This document shows positions 40,833-52,800 of a stretch of DNA of 64,000 bases, piece by piece. Positions within the stretch are counted from its first letter, which is position 1, and the number at the start of each line of letters is the position of its first letter. The notes beneath the pieces were generated by a model. The model searched no databases, was not told the origin of the DNA, and saw only the letters and a list, made by a program, of their open reading frames with translations. This DNA comes from Neelides folsomi (lineage: Eukaryota; Arthropoda; Collembola; Neelipleona; Neelidae). The stretch covers positions 1 to 64,000 of the forward strand of contig JAQGBZ010000094.1 in NCBI GenBank assembly GCA_034687125.1. The letters are read 5' to 3'. Position numbers and translations under genes: made by a program.

Positions 40833-43064
40833 GATGATTTATATTTAATTGGAGATGATTTATTTTAATGCAAAAGTATGGTGAACTATTTTACTTTCTT
40901 TTATATTTTTGATCTTGGGGCCTCTCAAAGCAGGGAAATGAATATGAAAGTAAATAAATAATAAAAGCGTAGATTCGAACTTGAGGTCTGGAGCACTCAT
41001 AGTTAATTAAGCGGAGTTTAATGGTGAAGTGGGATCTGGAGAGGGAATGCCCAAACTGACAAGAGAGATTTGATCTGAAATCTGATAGGTCGGGGCTCCT
41101 GGAAACGAGTGGATTGGGAAGGGTAATTAGAAGGATCGCCGTGTCAGACACATGGTCCATTCACGTCCGCTCCATCCCTCCTCCTTTGTTCCCCGCCGCG
41201 AGGAGATGGGAAAAGGGCGGAGTGACCAGAAGCCCGGCGGGGGCGGTGTCGGACCCTCCCTCATGACCCTCGCGGTGGGCATAGACGGCGAGCATATCCC
41301 TGTATCGTGTATCGCGAGGTCTCGGAAGGACGGATCGATAGATGCCCGCACTCCGGGTGGTTTCTAAAAGAAGGAGCCTCGTTCTCGTCCATCCGCCCGG
41401 GAGCCCATGAGGCTTCCGAGCTTCGATCTCCCCGGTCTGTGCCCCACGCGAGGCCATTAGCGTATATCATCCATAGATCCAGTTTCCTTTCGGGAGGACA
41501 GAGTCTCCGCTACTGCGGCCTCTTCAGCCACTTTCCCCTCTTCCTCCCCTCTCTCGGACTCTGAGGGAGCGGAGCCAATGATCAATCACCCGCCTATTTT
41601 TCTCCCTCCCAATGGTGAGGATTTCGCTCCTCCTCGTACGGAAATTGGACTTGATGTTCAAATTGGACGATGGAAAGTGGAAATGGGCAAACTCCTGTCC
41701 GATACACCAAATCCGCGGAAGGCTGTTTATTTCGTGGGAAGTTAAAGGCTTTGCACTAAGGAAATTAGGAAGCCTGTAACTAATGAATAAATGAAGAAGG
41801 GAATGGGGCGAGCTTACGGACTCAAAACCACTCAATTCCCTCATTTCTTCAATTATCCCTCTTCATATCTAAACCCTTTCTTTATAACAACCACCGCCTA
41901 TTCCGCTAAACGCATTCACTCTAACTCAAAATTTTATGCTCCCAGGGAAGACTAAAAGGAAAAAATAAACAATTTAAAGGGCAAAATACAATTACAAGCT
42001 TCTTCCTCAACCATACGACTATGTCTACTCTGAGCATCCTAGTAATAATGCATATTACAATTAAACCAACCCTCTTGCTAACATTGTGATACAGGATATT
42101 ATATATACCATAAGTAGGTATTATATAAATATTTGGTTGGAATGGAATTTTAAATTAAATTAACTACATTTTATCTGACCAACTTACAAAGTCGAAACTC
42201 TACCAGTTCTATCAGTTAGTAATTTTCACATTATATCTACTAAAATAAGTACCTTGGTTATTTATAACTATTATATTTTTACTTAAATATTAAATAAACC
42301 GCAACTTCTTATGCGTCCTTCTACAATGAATTCTTCATGGCTATTTTATTCATTCAAATACATAACGATTTATACAATTGTGTTGAAAGTATTTTTACAA
42401 GAAATCACTTGAGGTGAAATAATTCCACAAGCAATCATACTTTTTATTAAATATCGATAATTCAAAATTTATAATAAAAATGAGATTGGTTGGTTAAAAA
42501 TCCTTATAAGTTAGGTAAAGTGGTAAATCATCGTTTGGGTAGAAGGCGTGAAAGAGTATATGAAATTAAATTGAAAAATGAATCCAATTCTCTTCCATTT
42601 CCCCATTTTGGAAGTGGATATTGGAAAGTGGATATGGAGTTGTCTATATACATGTCTATACCATTGGTATATGAGGATCCATCGCAAACCTCCTATTTAA
42701 TTTTTCAAGTTGAGTAGGAGGAATATCCTAGAGGGATTTGACATTTTTCTGAACGACGACGTCTCGAGCGGGAGTCATTACCGAGAGGAATCCATCCTTC
42801 CTTTCTTCCAAGAGAACAACTGCCGAGTCCATGGCTCATAATGTATGCCATTTTTCTCATGCCTCGGAGCCCACTACACGCCATTCCACTCTCTTTCTGT
42901 ATCATCGGAGAATTTTTCATTTGCCCACTGATTTCAACCTCGAACGATTCCATGGGAGATCCTCCATAGGGAGAATTCACCCTTTGACCTTCCTCCGCCA
43001 TTGTAGGGAAAGGAAACGATCTTAATGCTGCTACTTCAAAGTACGGACATATTCTCGGGATATG

Positions 43065-43107
43065 ATATATTATTATATATTATATTATATAGTATATTAT
43101 AATAATA
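43065..43107. repeat. AT-only simple repeat
   Basis: A run of TATAT and TTATA words with only one G. Simple-sequence DNA with no coding potential. Confidence 0.75.
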
Positions 43108-43518
43108 GATAGGCGGATGAAAGCTCAGCCTTTTAAATGTATGAAGATAATAAATGGTTTGCAATACTCATTACTCACTTGCACTCAGACTCGATTTGTA
43201 ATTTTTTTCATTTTGCTCGTGCATAAATGGGAATTGAGCCTTCAATCTTTTCACTTGTCAGGTTGGTTTAATCCAAAGATATTCAGAGTCAAAGTATAAA
43301 ATCAATTTTAGAATTAAATATTATTTTAACAACCATAATTTATATAGTATCTTACTATATGTAGAATAAGTACATAATATGTAATATATACCTGTACTAC
43401 AGTAGTATTGAGTAATGTATCAAATAAAAATTTAAATTATTAATTTTGCAAGTTTTATTGCCTACTGTAAGTAATTGTTTTTATATTTAATAAAGAATTT
43501 CCGTGTAAACTGATTTTA

Positions 43519-43539
43519 CCCAAACCACTGAGGTTTGGG
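43519..43539. repeat. perfect 8-bp hairpin
   Basis: CCCAAACC-ACTGA-GGTTTGGG, an uninterrupted 8-bp stem with a 5-nt loop inside an AT-rich block. Too short for a microRNA precursor. A protein-binding palindrome or chance are the alternatives. Confidence 0.4.
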
Positions 43540-46500
43540 CTGTCTCAATATATTTATGTATTTGATAAGGTAACGTTTAGCTCATTTACATATATTTCAG
43601 AATTTTATTTCTGTCGCCCCATTATGGTTTACCTAAATATGATAATAAATGCATAGAATTATGTTAGTTTTGTTCAACGCATGTTAAATGAGACTAAAAT
43701 TGTGGGAAAGAAATTGGGTTTGGTGTTTTTGATAAAAAATTGAGTATTTTTTGGTTGGGAAGAAGAGATTGAAAGAATTTCATGGTTCGTATAGAAATTT
43801 AAATGTTATTTTCTCCTCGACCTTTTCTGGAGAGGATTTTATTTGTTGATGTAGAGAAATTTGATTTCTGCCCGAATTTGGGATTGAGAGAAAGCGTTGA
43901 TTCGATTTTGGTGGTTTCTTGAAGGTGGGCTTGAAATTTTTTTTTATTACCTCCATTGGGTTATCTGGAAGGTAATTTGAGAGTTTGGGTCTCTCAAGGG
44001 CGGATGTTCATCTCTTCCTTAATTGGGAGGCGGTGGAGAATTAAGAAGGGAATTTTGTGAATGGTGTAAGCAGCTGGTGAGGTGAGGAGTCTCATTTGTC
44101 CTCCTTCCAGTAAATAAATGCATTCCTCGCTATCTCCTTCCGCCAGAGACACTTGAGAATGTATGGGGGCGCGTCGTCGTGGGGAAATGCGAAGGGTTCG
44201 GGCGTATCGCCAGGGACCAGCGGCCCTGCATTATTAAACCCTCGCCGGGTCATATTGAAATGAGGCGCCTGGAGGTGATCCCCGGTCGAGGGAGGGGAGG
44301 GTCACGAGCTTGTCACCTCTTTCGGATTCCATGGGCGGAGGCGAGTGGTAATAAGGAGAGGATGAGTCAGAAGGGGCGTGGAAGGAGTTGGCAGCCCGGG
44401 AGTCGTGGGATGAGGACAGGAGATACGGCTGCCATGTCGATGTCATTATAAGGCAGGGAAGGACAAATGGTCACACTTGGCGAGGCAGGAAGGGGAGGCA
44501 GCAGGAAAAATGAAATTGGGAATGAGGAAGGGGAAAGGACTATTCCTTTCTCTCTCTCCGTTCCAGGGACCGCCGACCCTCCCGGACACCCTCAGTGAAA
44601 GATGAGGGCGAGGGGAACCTATACCAACTAATGGGCTCCAATGAATCCTATCGCGACTTTCCCCTACACTTTTTCATCCCATTGGTCCCGAAGGCCACAG
44701 GAGATTAATCCGAAAATGGCGGCTCCGCCATCCTCCGGTCACCCTCGCCCGGGTGCCGAGCAGGAATGGACTCCGTCCTTAGAGGTGCCACTTCGGAAGG
44801 GATGCATGGAAGAGTTTACAACACATCCATCTTCTCACCTTACTAAAACGCCAAACCCATTTCATTTCATTCATTTCCGCTATCTTCGATTCCCCTGATT
44901 TGTAAATTGAATAACGTCTTCCCTAACCGAATGCTCAAAATTTCAATTTCAATTCCAAATACCAAATCATATTTTATCGAAACATGAATTGCCAATTAGC
45001 TATCAAATTGTAATAAAGACATCTTTAACATGTCCCATTTCTCCCATGAATAAATTTTTTAAATACTTACAATGCGCGTTTTTGTCAACAAACGTTTTCA
45101 TCGTTTCAAAATGAACCGCGCCAAATTGGCAAGTGCGCGGCATCATATAAACGACGAAACGTTACCTCTTTAAAATTCTTATTTTGTTTTCTTACGTTAA
45201 AACATAATTTTTAACAATTTAGATATAAAGTTTAAAACATTTGTGAAAATATAAATTATTAATGTATTCATACAAATTACAAATGTTACAATGCTTCTTT
45301 GTCATATTATGTATACTATATAATATACAGGACTTGTAGGACTTATTTCGGCCAATTACTTTTCAAAACGTAGCTAAATAGACGGAATTGATCTTGAAAA
45401 AAGAGTTGGATTAGAATGTATTTAAATCGTAATACCATTTGGCTTATGGAAAATGGGAGGAATTTCTTAATATTTATTAAATCAGTTCCACAACTTGTCA
45501 AAGAACCCACACGAACTCATAAGGCAAATGGGATTAATATAAAAGAAAAACAGATTGGAGAAGAGGTCACATGTTTCTTCCTCATTTTTTCCCCATTTCC
45601 GAGTTGGCTTTGTTCGTCTCAAGGAGGAGTCTTTTTTGTACACATTCATTCGGAAGTCTCCACTTTGGACGGAGGTAGGAAAATAGTGAAGTGGAGGGGA
45701 ATATCAATATTTCCATAGATGGAAGTGAGTTTCATGTTGACATTCCACCTCCCCTCACAATATTCGAGAAAAACTCTCCTTTCCTCCTCCAACATCTCTC
45801 TTCATCTTATTTGCATTACCTTTCACATGTAGCCTATTTTCTTTTCTCATCTCTCCCTTTCGACATTTCCACTCGTCGTCATTCAGTCATTGAGGGGACG
45901 ATGGGGAAGGTTGGAAGAAAATCCATTATTTTTCAACTTGTTCTTCAGAAGATTCCTTCAATTGCTCCGATTGTTATGCATCCCCTTTCCCAACCATTTT
46001 CCCGAACGAACATTGAGATGCTTTTCCGTCCTTTAAATATGGGAACAATAAGTATGATCAAGTCTCCAATTCACAAGATTTGATATAGGAAATCTCATCC
46101 CTGTACCGTATATCCCCTGTATTGTACACATGAATGAATTATGTAAACATGAAATTTATTTTGATAAAAGAATTAAATCTTTTATCTCATTAATTAATTT
46201 CCATGTATTTTATCAATAAATTCAATGACAAATTGATGAAATTGGCAATATCACAATGCTAAATAATTTACTACTCGTTTGTACATATTCCAAATAAATT
46301 TCGTTGCTAATAAATATACCAAGTAAGTAAGTAACATAACATATAATTTACTCATATTGTATAATGTAAAAAATATAAATAGAGTATGCTAAAATTTACA
46401 TAATAAATATAAAGAAACCAAGAACATATTTAATTGCACTGATTAACTAACTAAAAGTAAGAGGTTTGAATGAAACTTTCCCCCAAAGCATTCAAACTCA

Positions 46501-46567
46501 GGTAATAACTCAAATATAAAGCTTTATATCATCGGTTGAGTAGGTATAGTATTTAGGTATCACTTAC

Positions 46568-46792
46568 ATGCTTTTGTTCAACCAGTGCAGTGGCGAAAAA
46601 CCATTGAAGTATTCTCACGTATGGTGCATCCCATATTGTGTGCACATCCATAATATCTGGTTGTGATGTTTTGATTGAAAGGGACAAAATAGGCTTCCTG
46701 TGAAAGAGCAATCGAAGCGGATGTTTTGGGTTCCAAGTTTTGTGGAGATCTCGTTTCGACTCCACCATTATTTTATCCATTCGATAGACAGG
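46568..46792 (-). CDS. orphan exon, unknown protein, possibly first coding exon
   Basis: A stop-free frame that ends in a perfect GTAAGT donor (after 46568, phase 0). It can start either at an AG acceptor (exon from 46792) or at ATG 46780, giving about 71 codons. The protein begins MDKIMVESKRDLHKTW and includes NPKHPLRLLFHRKPILSL and WDAPYVRILQWFF before the donor. It is rich in Trp, His and aromatic residues, unlike the low-complexity chance frames around it. A TATA box sits 78 nt upstream of the ATG, which favours a first exon. I do not recognise the family. The next exon is not certain; an open piece at about 43240-43179 has a compatible phase but no homology support. It could still be a chance frame. 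Confidence 0.4.
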
Positions 46793-46857
46793 CTAAATGC
46801 ATTTTTCGAATAATCTTTGAAAGTCTTCTTAAAAGCGATCTCCCCCAGAATCCTCCC

Positions 46858-46863
46858 TTTATA
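46858..46863 (-). promoter_or_regulatory. TATA box upstream of the orphan exon
   Basis: TATAAA on the minus strand within the palindrome CCTTTATAAAGG, followed by a GC-richer stretch (GGGGGAGATCGC) where transcription would start, about 50 nt before the ATG at 46780. The spacing is typical of a TATA promoter, but its function depends on the orphan exon being real. Confidence 0.3.
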
Positions 46864-46869
46864 AAGGAG

Positions 46870-49800
46870 TAATTGGCTTTTCCGATTCAAAAGCTCGGCC
46901 GAGTAGCCAGGAAATCTCTCACCCTCCCTCACCTCCTATCTCCACTCGACGTCTCCTATTGATTCCCATCTGCATTCGAACATTTCCTATACGTTGATCA
47001 ATTCATAAGTCCAATCATAGGGATATACATCCAATCATAAGGATAAGTAAGTATATCTGTATGGAATGGAGATGTATGGGGAAGTGTGGGGAAGTATAGG
47101 GCTAGAGGGTCCTTTGATAAGCAGGACAGGAGGAGTGTTTGGGCATAGAAAGAAGCAGACAGGGGAACTCCAAAGGCATCCCAGAGATTATGCAGAGTGG
47201 GAGCTATATGCATATAGGGGAGAGGCATATGTCGGGCCTCGGAGGTAAGAGAATGGGAGGAGGGAGAAAAAAACGGCTTTTCATCCATCGGTCTCTCTCC
47301 CGCATTTGCATCGTATTTGTGGGGCTGTGAGGTCGGAGGGTCTTTTTTCCGTCTCAGAAAGGAAACGATAGTGGAAAGTGTGTGTTGAGAGGAGAAAGCT
47401 CCTTCAATCAATCCATTTCCTCCTAACTTTCCGCCCCCTCCACCCCACCTCCCCCACCAAAGGTTAATTGATGAGGAGGATCGATCCTCGATGTGTCGTG
47501 AGGAGCCGACGTGGTCGGAATCCTCCAAACCTCCGCACTTCAAATATGAGCTTCCTTCGTCCGAGAGCAACCGGAGGGAAGTTCCATGTGGTGACAGCCT
47601 CGGTCGGCCCTCCCATGCTCGCAAATAAATGGAGACGACTCAAAGCCCCCACAACAATAATTGTCATTTAAGAAGTGGAATCCGTCAGGAGTGGCGGTTT
47701 CCACATCAGACGGAGAAACGGTTCCTAATGCTCTTACGACTCTTCAATTTATTAAATTTGTATTTAAATGAACCCATATTAAGACGGTGGAGGGAACCCG
47801 AGCCGACAGCCTCAATTTCCAACTCGCCCCCTTTGACTCATCTCTTTGGAGGCGGAGGGAAAGAGAAGAGATCCATTTAAAAATTGAATCAATTTGGGGA
47901 CTTTTAAACCTTCCTCTCTAATTACACTCCCTGGGCCCTCCATTAAGAGCAGGGAAGGTGAGGCGGAGGGGGAACCCAATTGACCGAATGAGAACTGCCA
48001 TTGGAAGCCCCACGTACTAAAATAGGAGGGAGGGTGGACATGGCCACACCTGTCATCCCCCCCGAACAAATATTTGAGGATATTGAACGGAAGGGAAGGG
48101 GAGCCTGGGCATCGAGATCTCCCAAACAGAACCGTTGTAGGGAAAAAAATCTATAATATCGACTCTTGCGCCCGGCCAGCCCCAATATCCTACACAGCCG
48201 AACTCTCCGCCCCGAACCACCGACACGCGCTCAATATTTTCACACAAGCTTGACCACACTGCCCTTTCAAACCCTCCATCGACTAAGCAAACCCCCAAAC
48301 TCTCCATCTTACCTACAAACACATTTTAATGACTTAGAGCTCTTAAGATAATGAACCCCCTGTCATGAACAATACAAATACAACATAGGACAATATAGCC
48401 TTTATTAATAATATACTCATGTAGTATTCAGTGTATTCATATAATATTCTACATTTATGTAAACCTTCATAATAGTTTTTATACACATTGGAGAAATTTA
48501 AAAACCTTGTAACGAAATATTGTGTTATATCTATCATTGAATGTTGTAGCATATTTTATAACAAACGATTTAATAAATTGTATTTAGAATTTTAGTATTA
48601 AGAGTCCCTAATTATGTTATATTTTAAATTTCTGTTTTTTCTTTGACTTTCGGATATTAAAAATAAATTGAATTAAATTCAAATTTTAAATAACGTTTTT
48701 TATAAAGAAACGAGCAAGGCCGGAAAGATTTAAAAATTCTTTTCTAAAAGTAATCTTTGAAATTTCTTTCACCACATAATTTTTTATTTTTCAATCAAAT
48801 ATTACTTTGTGGTTATAATAGAGTGTACATAATATACCTAGTGTACATATATTATTATCATCATATTATATTATGTAAGTATACTTTTAGTATCATAAAT
48901 ATTGAATACGTATCTATTTGCAGATCATGAGAAATGAGATGTACGTAACTCTGAGCGGATATCCGGACAAAAATATCCCCAATTACTTTAAAATGATTTT
49001 AAGAAAAATTTTAGTTAAATTATATTTGTGTTATTAGCAAGAAAAGTGCACCTTTCAGCTCCAGGAAATTGAATATCCTCGATCAATACATTTGCCAATT
49101 TTTGTAATGAAGGGGAAAATGAGTAGGAGTCTTGTGAAAAGTTGGAGGATGAAACAAGGGAAATGTAGTGAAGGTATCTCGAACATGATTCAAAATTACT
49201 GATCGGCCTTCCTCCGGCTTTTAAGAAAATGAGGTTGAAGTGGATGGGAAGTGGAGGTCGGCAAATTTGAAAAATTTATCGGCAGAGTCAAATAGAGGAA
49301 TTAGCCTTCCTCTACATTTTCAATTTCTTGAAAGGAATTTTTGGCAAGCGGGATGTGTGATCAATCTCATCCATTATTCCATTATTTCCCCTCCGCTTTC
49401 TCAAAACAAAATTCATTTTATTCTCCATCCATTTCCATATCCATCGTCCACCAGCCCAGGAATTCTTGTTCGATATTCTAATCCGATTAGTGGAAACGTA
49501 TAGTATAGAGAAAAGAACTATACCAGCACTGCCATTGCTTACTCACAGTGTCTACATAAAATACATATAATCTCCTTTGAAATTTTATATTCAACCATGG
49601 ATAAATACCCCCTTGGGCTTAATACGATTTGATGGTATTGGCATAGTCAAAATAATATTAAAATATTCACTATTTACCTATTCCATAAAACAATAAATGA
49701 TCATTTCATTTCCCTATCAGATTTTTTCACTCACTTGTGAACAATTGAATGAATTTAACCATTCAAATTCATTCTATCTGTAGTAACTTAAGTAAGTAAA

Positions 49801-52800
49801 TAATAAATTTTTTCCTTTGAACTTTTCTCCTGACTGGGAAATAATTTTGTAATGAGAGTTAAAAAGGTGTTAATTTATAGAAAAGTGGTTGTAAATAAAA
49901 GGTAAAGAAATGAAGAATGTTTATGAGTTGTTCTTCCCTCCAATTTTCATTATTTTATACATAATAGTTATGTAATATTGGAGGTGAGGAAATGTCGCGA
50001 GGTGGGAAGTTTCATGAAGTGGGGAGTTTATCCGCTTAATTTTTCCGCAACTTTCGCTTCTCAAAGAAAAAGTTGAGAGGAAGGAAATTAAAGATGACTT
50101 TGAGTGTTAATTGAGTTAAAACTTGTGTGAGGGATGATGAAAGTTCGCGTATGCTCCCCATACAATTTCACATCCTCCAGGCCCTCCGAGCCACTTCTTA
50201 TAAAATCTCGGATTTATTCTCTTACACGTTCTTAATCATCTCCGGTTAACACATCTTGTTGAGTAATTGAATTATGGAATTATTCACTTATCGCTCCTCT
50301 TTATCATTCCTTAAATGCTATTATCGTTTTAGCTATGTTTCCTTACACATTAAATTATTTCTTCCCCAAATGAAATGGTAATTTTTAAGACATTTTAAAT
50401 TCATTGCGAAAGCACATTATTATTAATACATTAATTATTACTACAAATTATAAATAAATAGATGTAAACACATTATGCATTTCATAAATTGTATTGGATT
50501 GTATTTTCACTTTTAAAAACCACTTAAAAACTTTAGCATCTTATTAGTTATATACAGGTAGATATGTATTCTATGTAAGTATACCTAGTACAAAATTATG
50601 AAGTGCAATTCATTATACATAGAGTATGTATATAATGGTATATGTTACATATTACCTACATATGTACATATATTACAGATAGAACAAACGAAAGTAATTG
50701 AAATGCTTTATGTATTTTTACTTTTAAATCGTTCTTATAAAATAAATATTTAATAATATTAGTAACATAATAAATTTTATTTATGGTATACATATATATT
50801 TTAGTTTTATCCAGGTGACATGTACCATACACAAAGTTACATGAAATATTGGTTATTCCATATGTGAAAAGTGAAGTTGGATGTGAAAGAAAGTTTTGAT
50901 TCGTTGTGATTGATATTATGGAAAATTGTGGGGTTTTTTGAGCGAAAGTTCCGAAGGGATTCGTTTGTTCTTTGTCCGTGTCTTTGAAGGGGTTTCGCTT
51001 ATTTCCTCCAATTCCTCCTCTCAATCCGAATTTAACGAAGGGCGGAGGGGAAAAGTTATATATCAAGTTTCAGTCCCTTATTATCATGTCGCTCCATCCT
51101 CCGGCCCTATAATGGCGACTGGGGAATAAATAAGGGTGTAAGACTTGTTGAGTGTCTCTCCACTGATTGAAAGGATTTATTGAAGGAATTGAGCTCGGAA
51201 GCGGGGGATCTTCTCACGCCTATTCCAGGAGGCGGACTTTTCTGTCGGAGGGATTTCTTCAGATTGGGTTAATTAGAGGAGGAGGTGTGAGGGTGGCTGG
51301 GAAGGGAAGATAAATTGGGCTTTTCTCGCCACTCCCCTGCTTGGTGGCCGATAGAGGATCCCTTCAATGACTCCCACCATCATCCGCGGGAAAATGGAGA
51401 ATCGCGACGACGAACCTTCCGCGACACCCAAATTTATCTCTCCTCTCTGATGCGAAATAAATTGGTGTGTCTATACAAAACGCAGCGGAGTGTGTGTGTC
51501 TCATCCGCCCATTACTTTCTTCCCTCACCCGCCCCTCCGAACCACAATAATAATAAATGAGATTTTCTCTTTCTTTCCCTTCCCAATGACCATTGAGGAA
51601 TAAATCACGAGATCTTCAACCGCGCCGCTCAAAAAAACTAATACATTATCTCGGCCGATTATACCTAAGCGTACACTCAAGGACCAAAATGAGAGTATAT
51701 TAGTTAATATATTATTGGATGTCACTTGGCTGACTCGGAAGCTTAAGTTCCCGAGGATAAGGAGAGAAAAATGATGGTGGGTTTTAATTGTGCTTCATTT
51801 TCTTCGTAGTCGTTTGAGCTGGGCTTCGTCCATGAGCCGTCGCTCGTATGGATTTGGCAGGAGCGGGGAGAGAGACAGAGGACAAATGAGCCCGTCCATT
51901 CGCCCTCCTCTTTGTATCAATCTTTGTTGGAATGGAAAGTGAGGCTCCCTTTAATTAGCGACCTCAAGGGATTCCTCAACCAGAATGATCCAGCCACATT
52001 AATACGCCATTCTCCCTCGGAATGATTATGAAAGGGAGTTCATTTCCCTAGATGGAAAAATGGGTAGTGTGAGTCTCTCAATCCAGTGGAATCATTAGGG
52101 TGGGAGAGGGAAAAGTTTATTACTTTTCTCCTACCCGGACCCTTTCGGCAGAGGTGGATGGGCGATATGTATAAGGTATATCGAGGTCCATATAGTAGGA
52201 GCAATTTTCAATCTGCGTCCTCCTCATTTTCTTCATGGGCCTCTCCCTCATCCACATATAAATGAGACGGGGAATTAGGGATATGGGAGGTTCGGGCGGA
52301 GGAGCGATGTAAATCTTTTCCTACCAGACTTGGGAATTCCGGGTAAACTTTTAGTTGTGGTCAATCGATTATTTGACACGAGGGGAGATTCACTCGGGTA
52401 GGCGGAAGAATGCAGAAGAGAAAGAAAGTAGAATTGTCATGCGGATCCGAGGCCGAACCTGGGGAAAATCTACATATGGTGCCAGCGTCTCCCCTTCCCC
52501 CATTTTGCATTCATAATTCTTCCACAATTCTCGAGAGGAAATCTGGTAGGCGGAGTGTTGGCTACCTCATTCTTTCAATTCAAACTCCCTCGCCCAACCC
52601 GAGGGTCCGGAACTTACAAAATTTCAAAACCCCTATAACCCCATATGGAACAGATATCCCTCCAAGCATATTAAATCCAAAGGAGAAACAGAGTCTAACA
52701 GGAGATGATTTTCTTATTTACAGCTTATATGGAACCAGTTTGGAAAACACCTAGGAGGATCCATTTAGAAGAATCACCGCTCCTTTCCGCCTCACTCACT

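Larger units (their letters stand above)
34806..46550. other. gene-poor spacer with two GC islands
   Basis: No recognised gene. AT-rich blocks: 36580-36680, 38700-40870, 42000-42490, 43040-43660, 44930-45400 and 46130-46550. Mixed blocks lie between. GC-rich, CpG-containing islands at about 41150-41560 and 44160-44470 stand out and could be promoters or enhancers. A splice-flanked frame at 35083-35229 (plus) and another at 43253-43179 (minus) are open but match nothing remembered. Confidence 0.45.
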
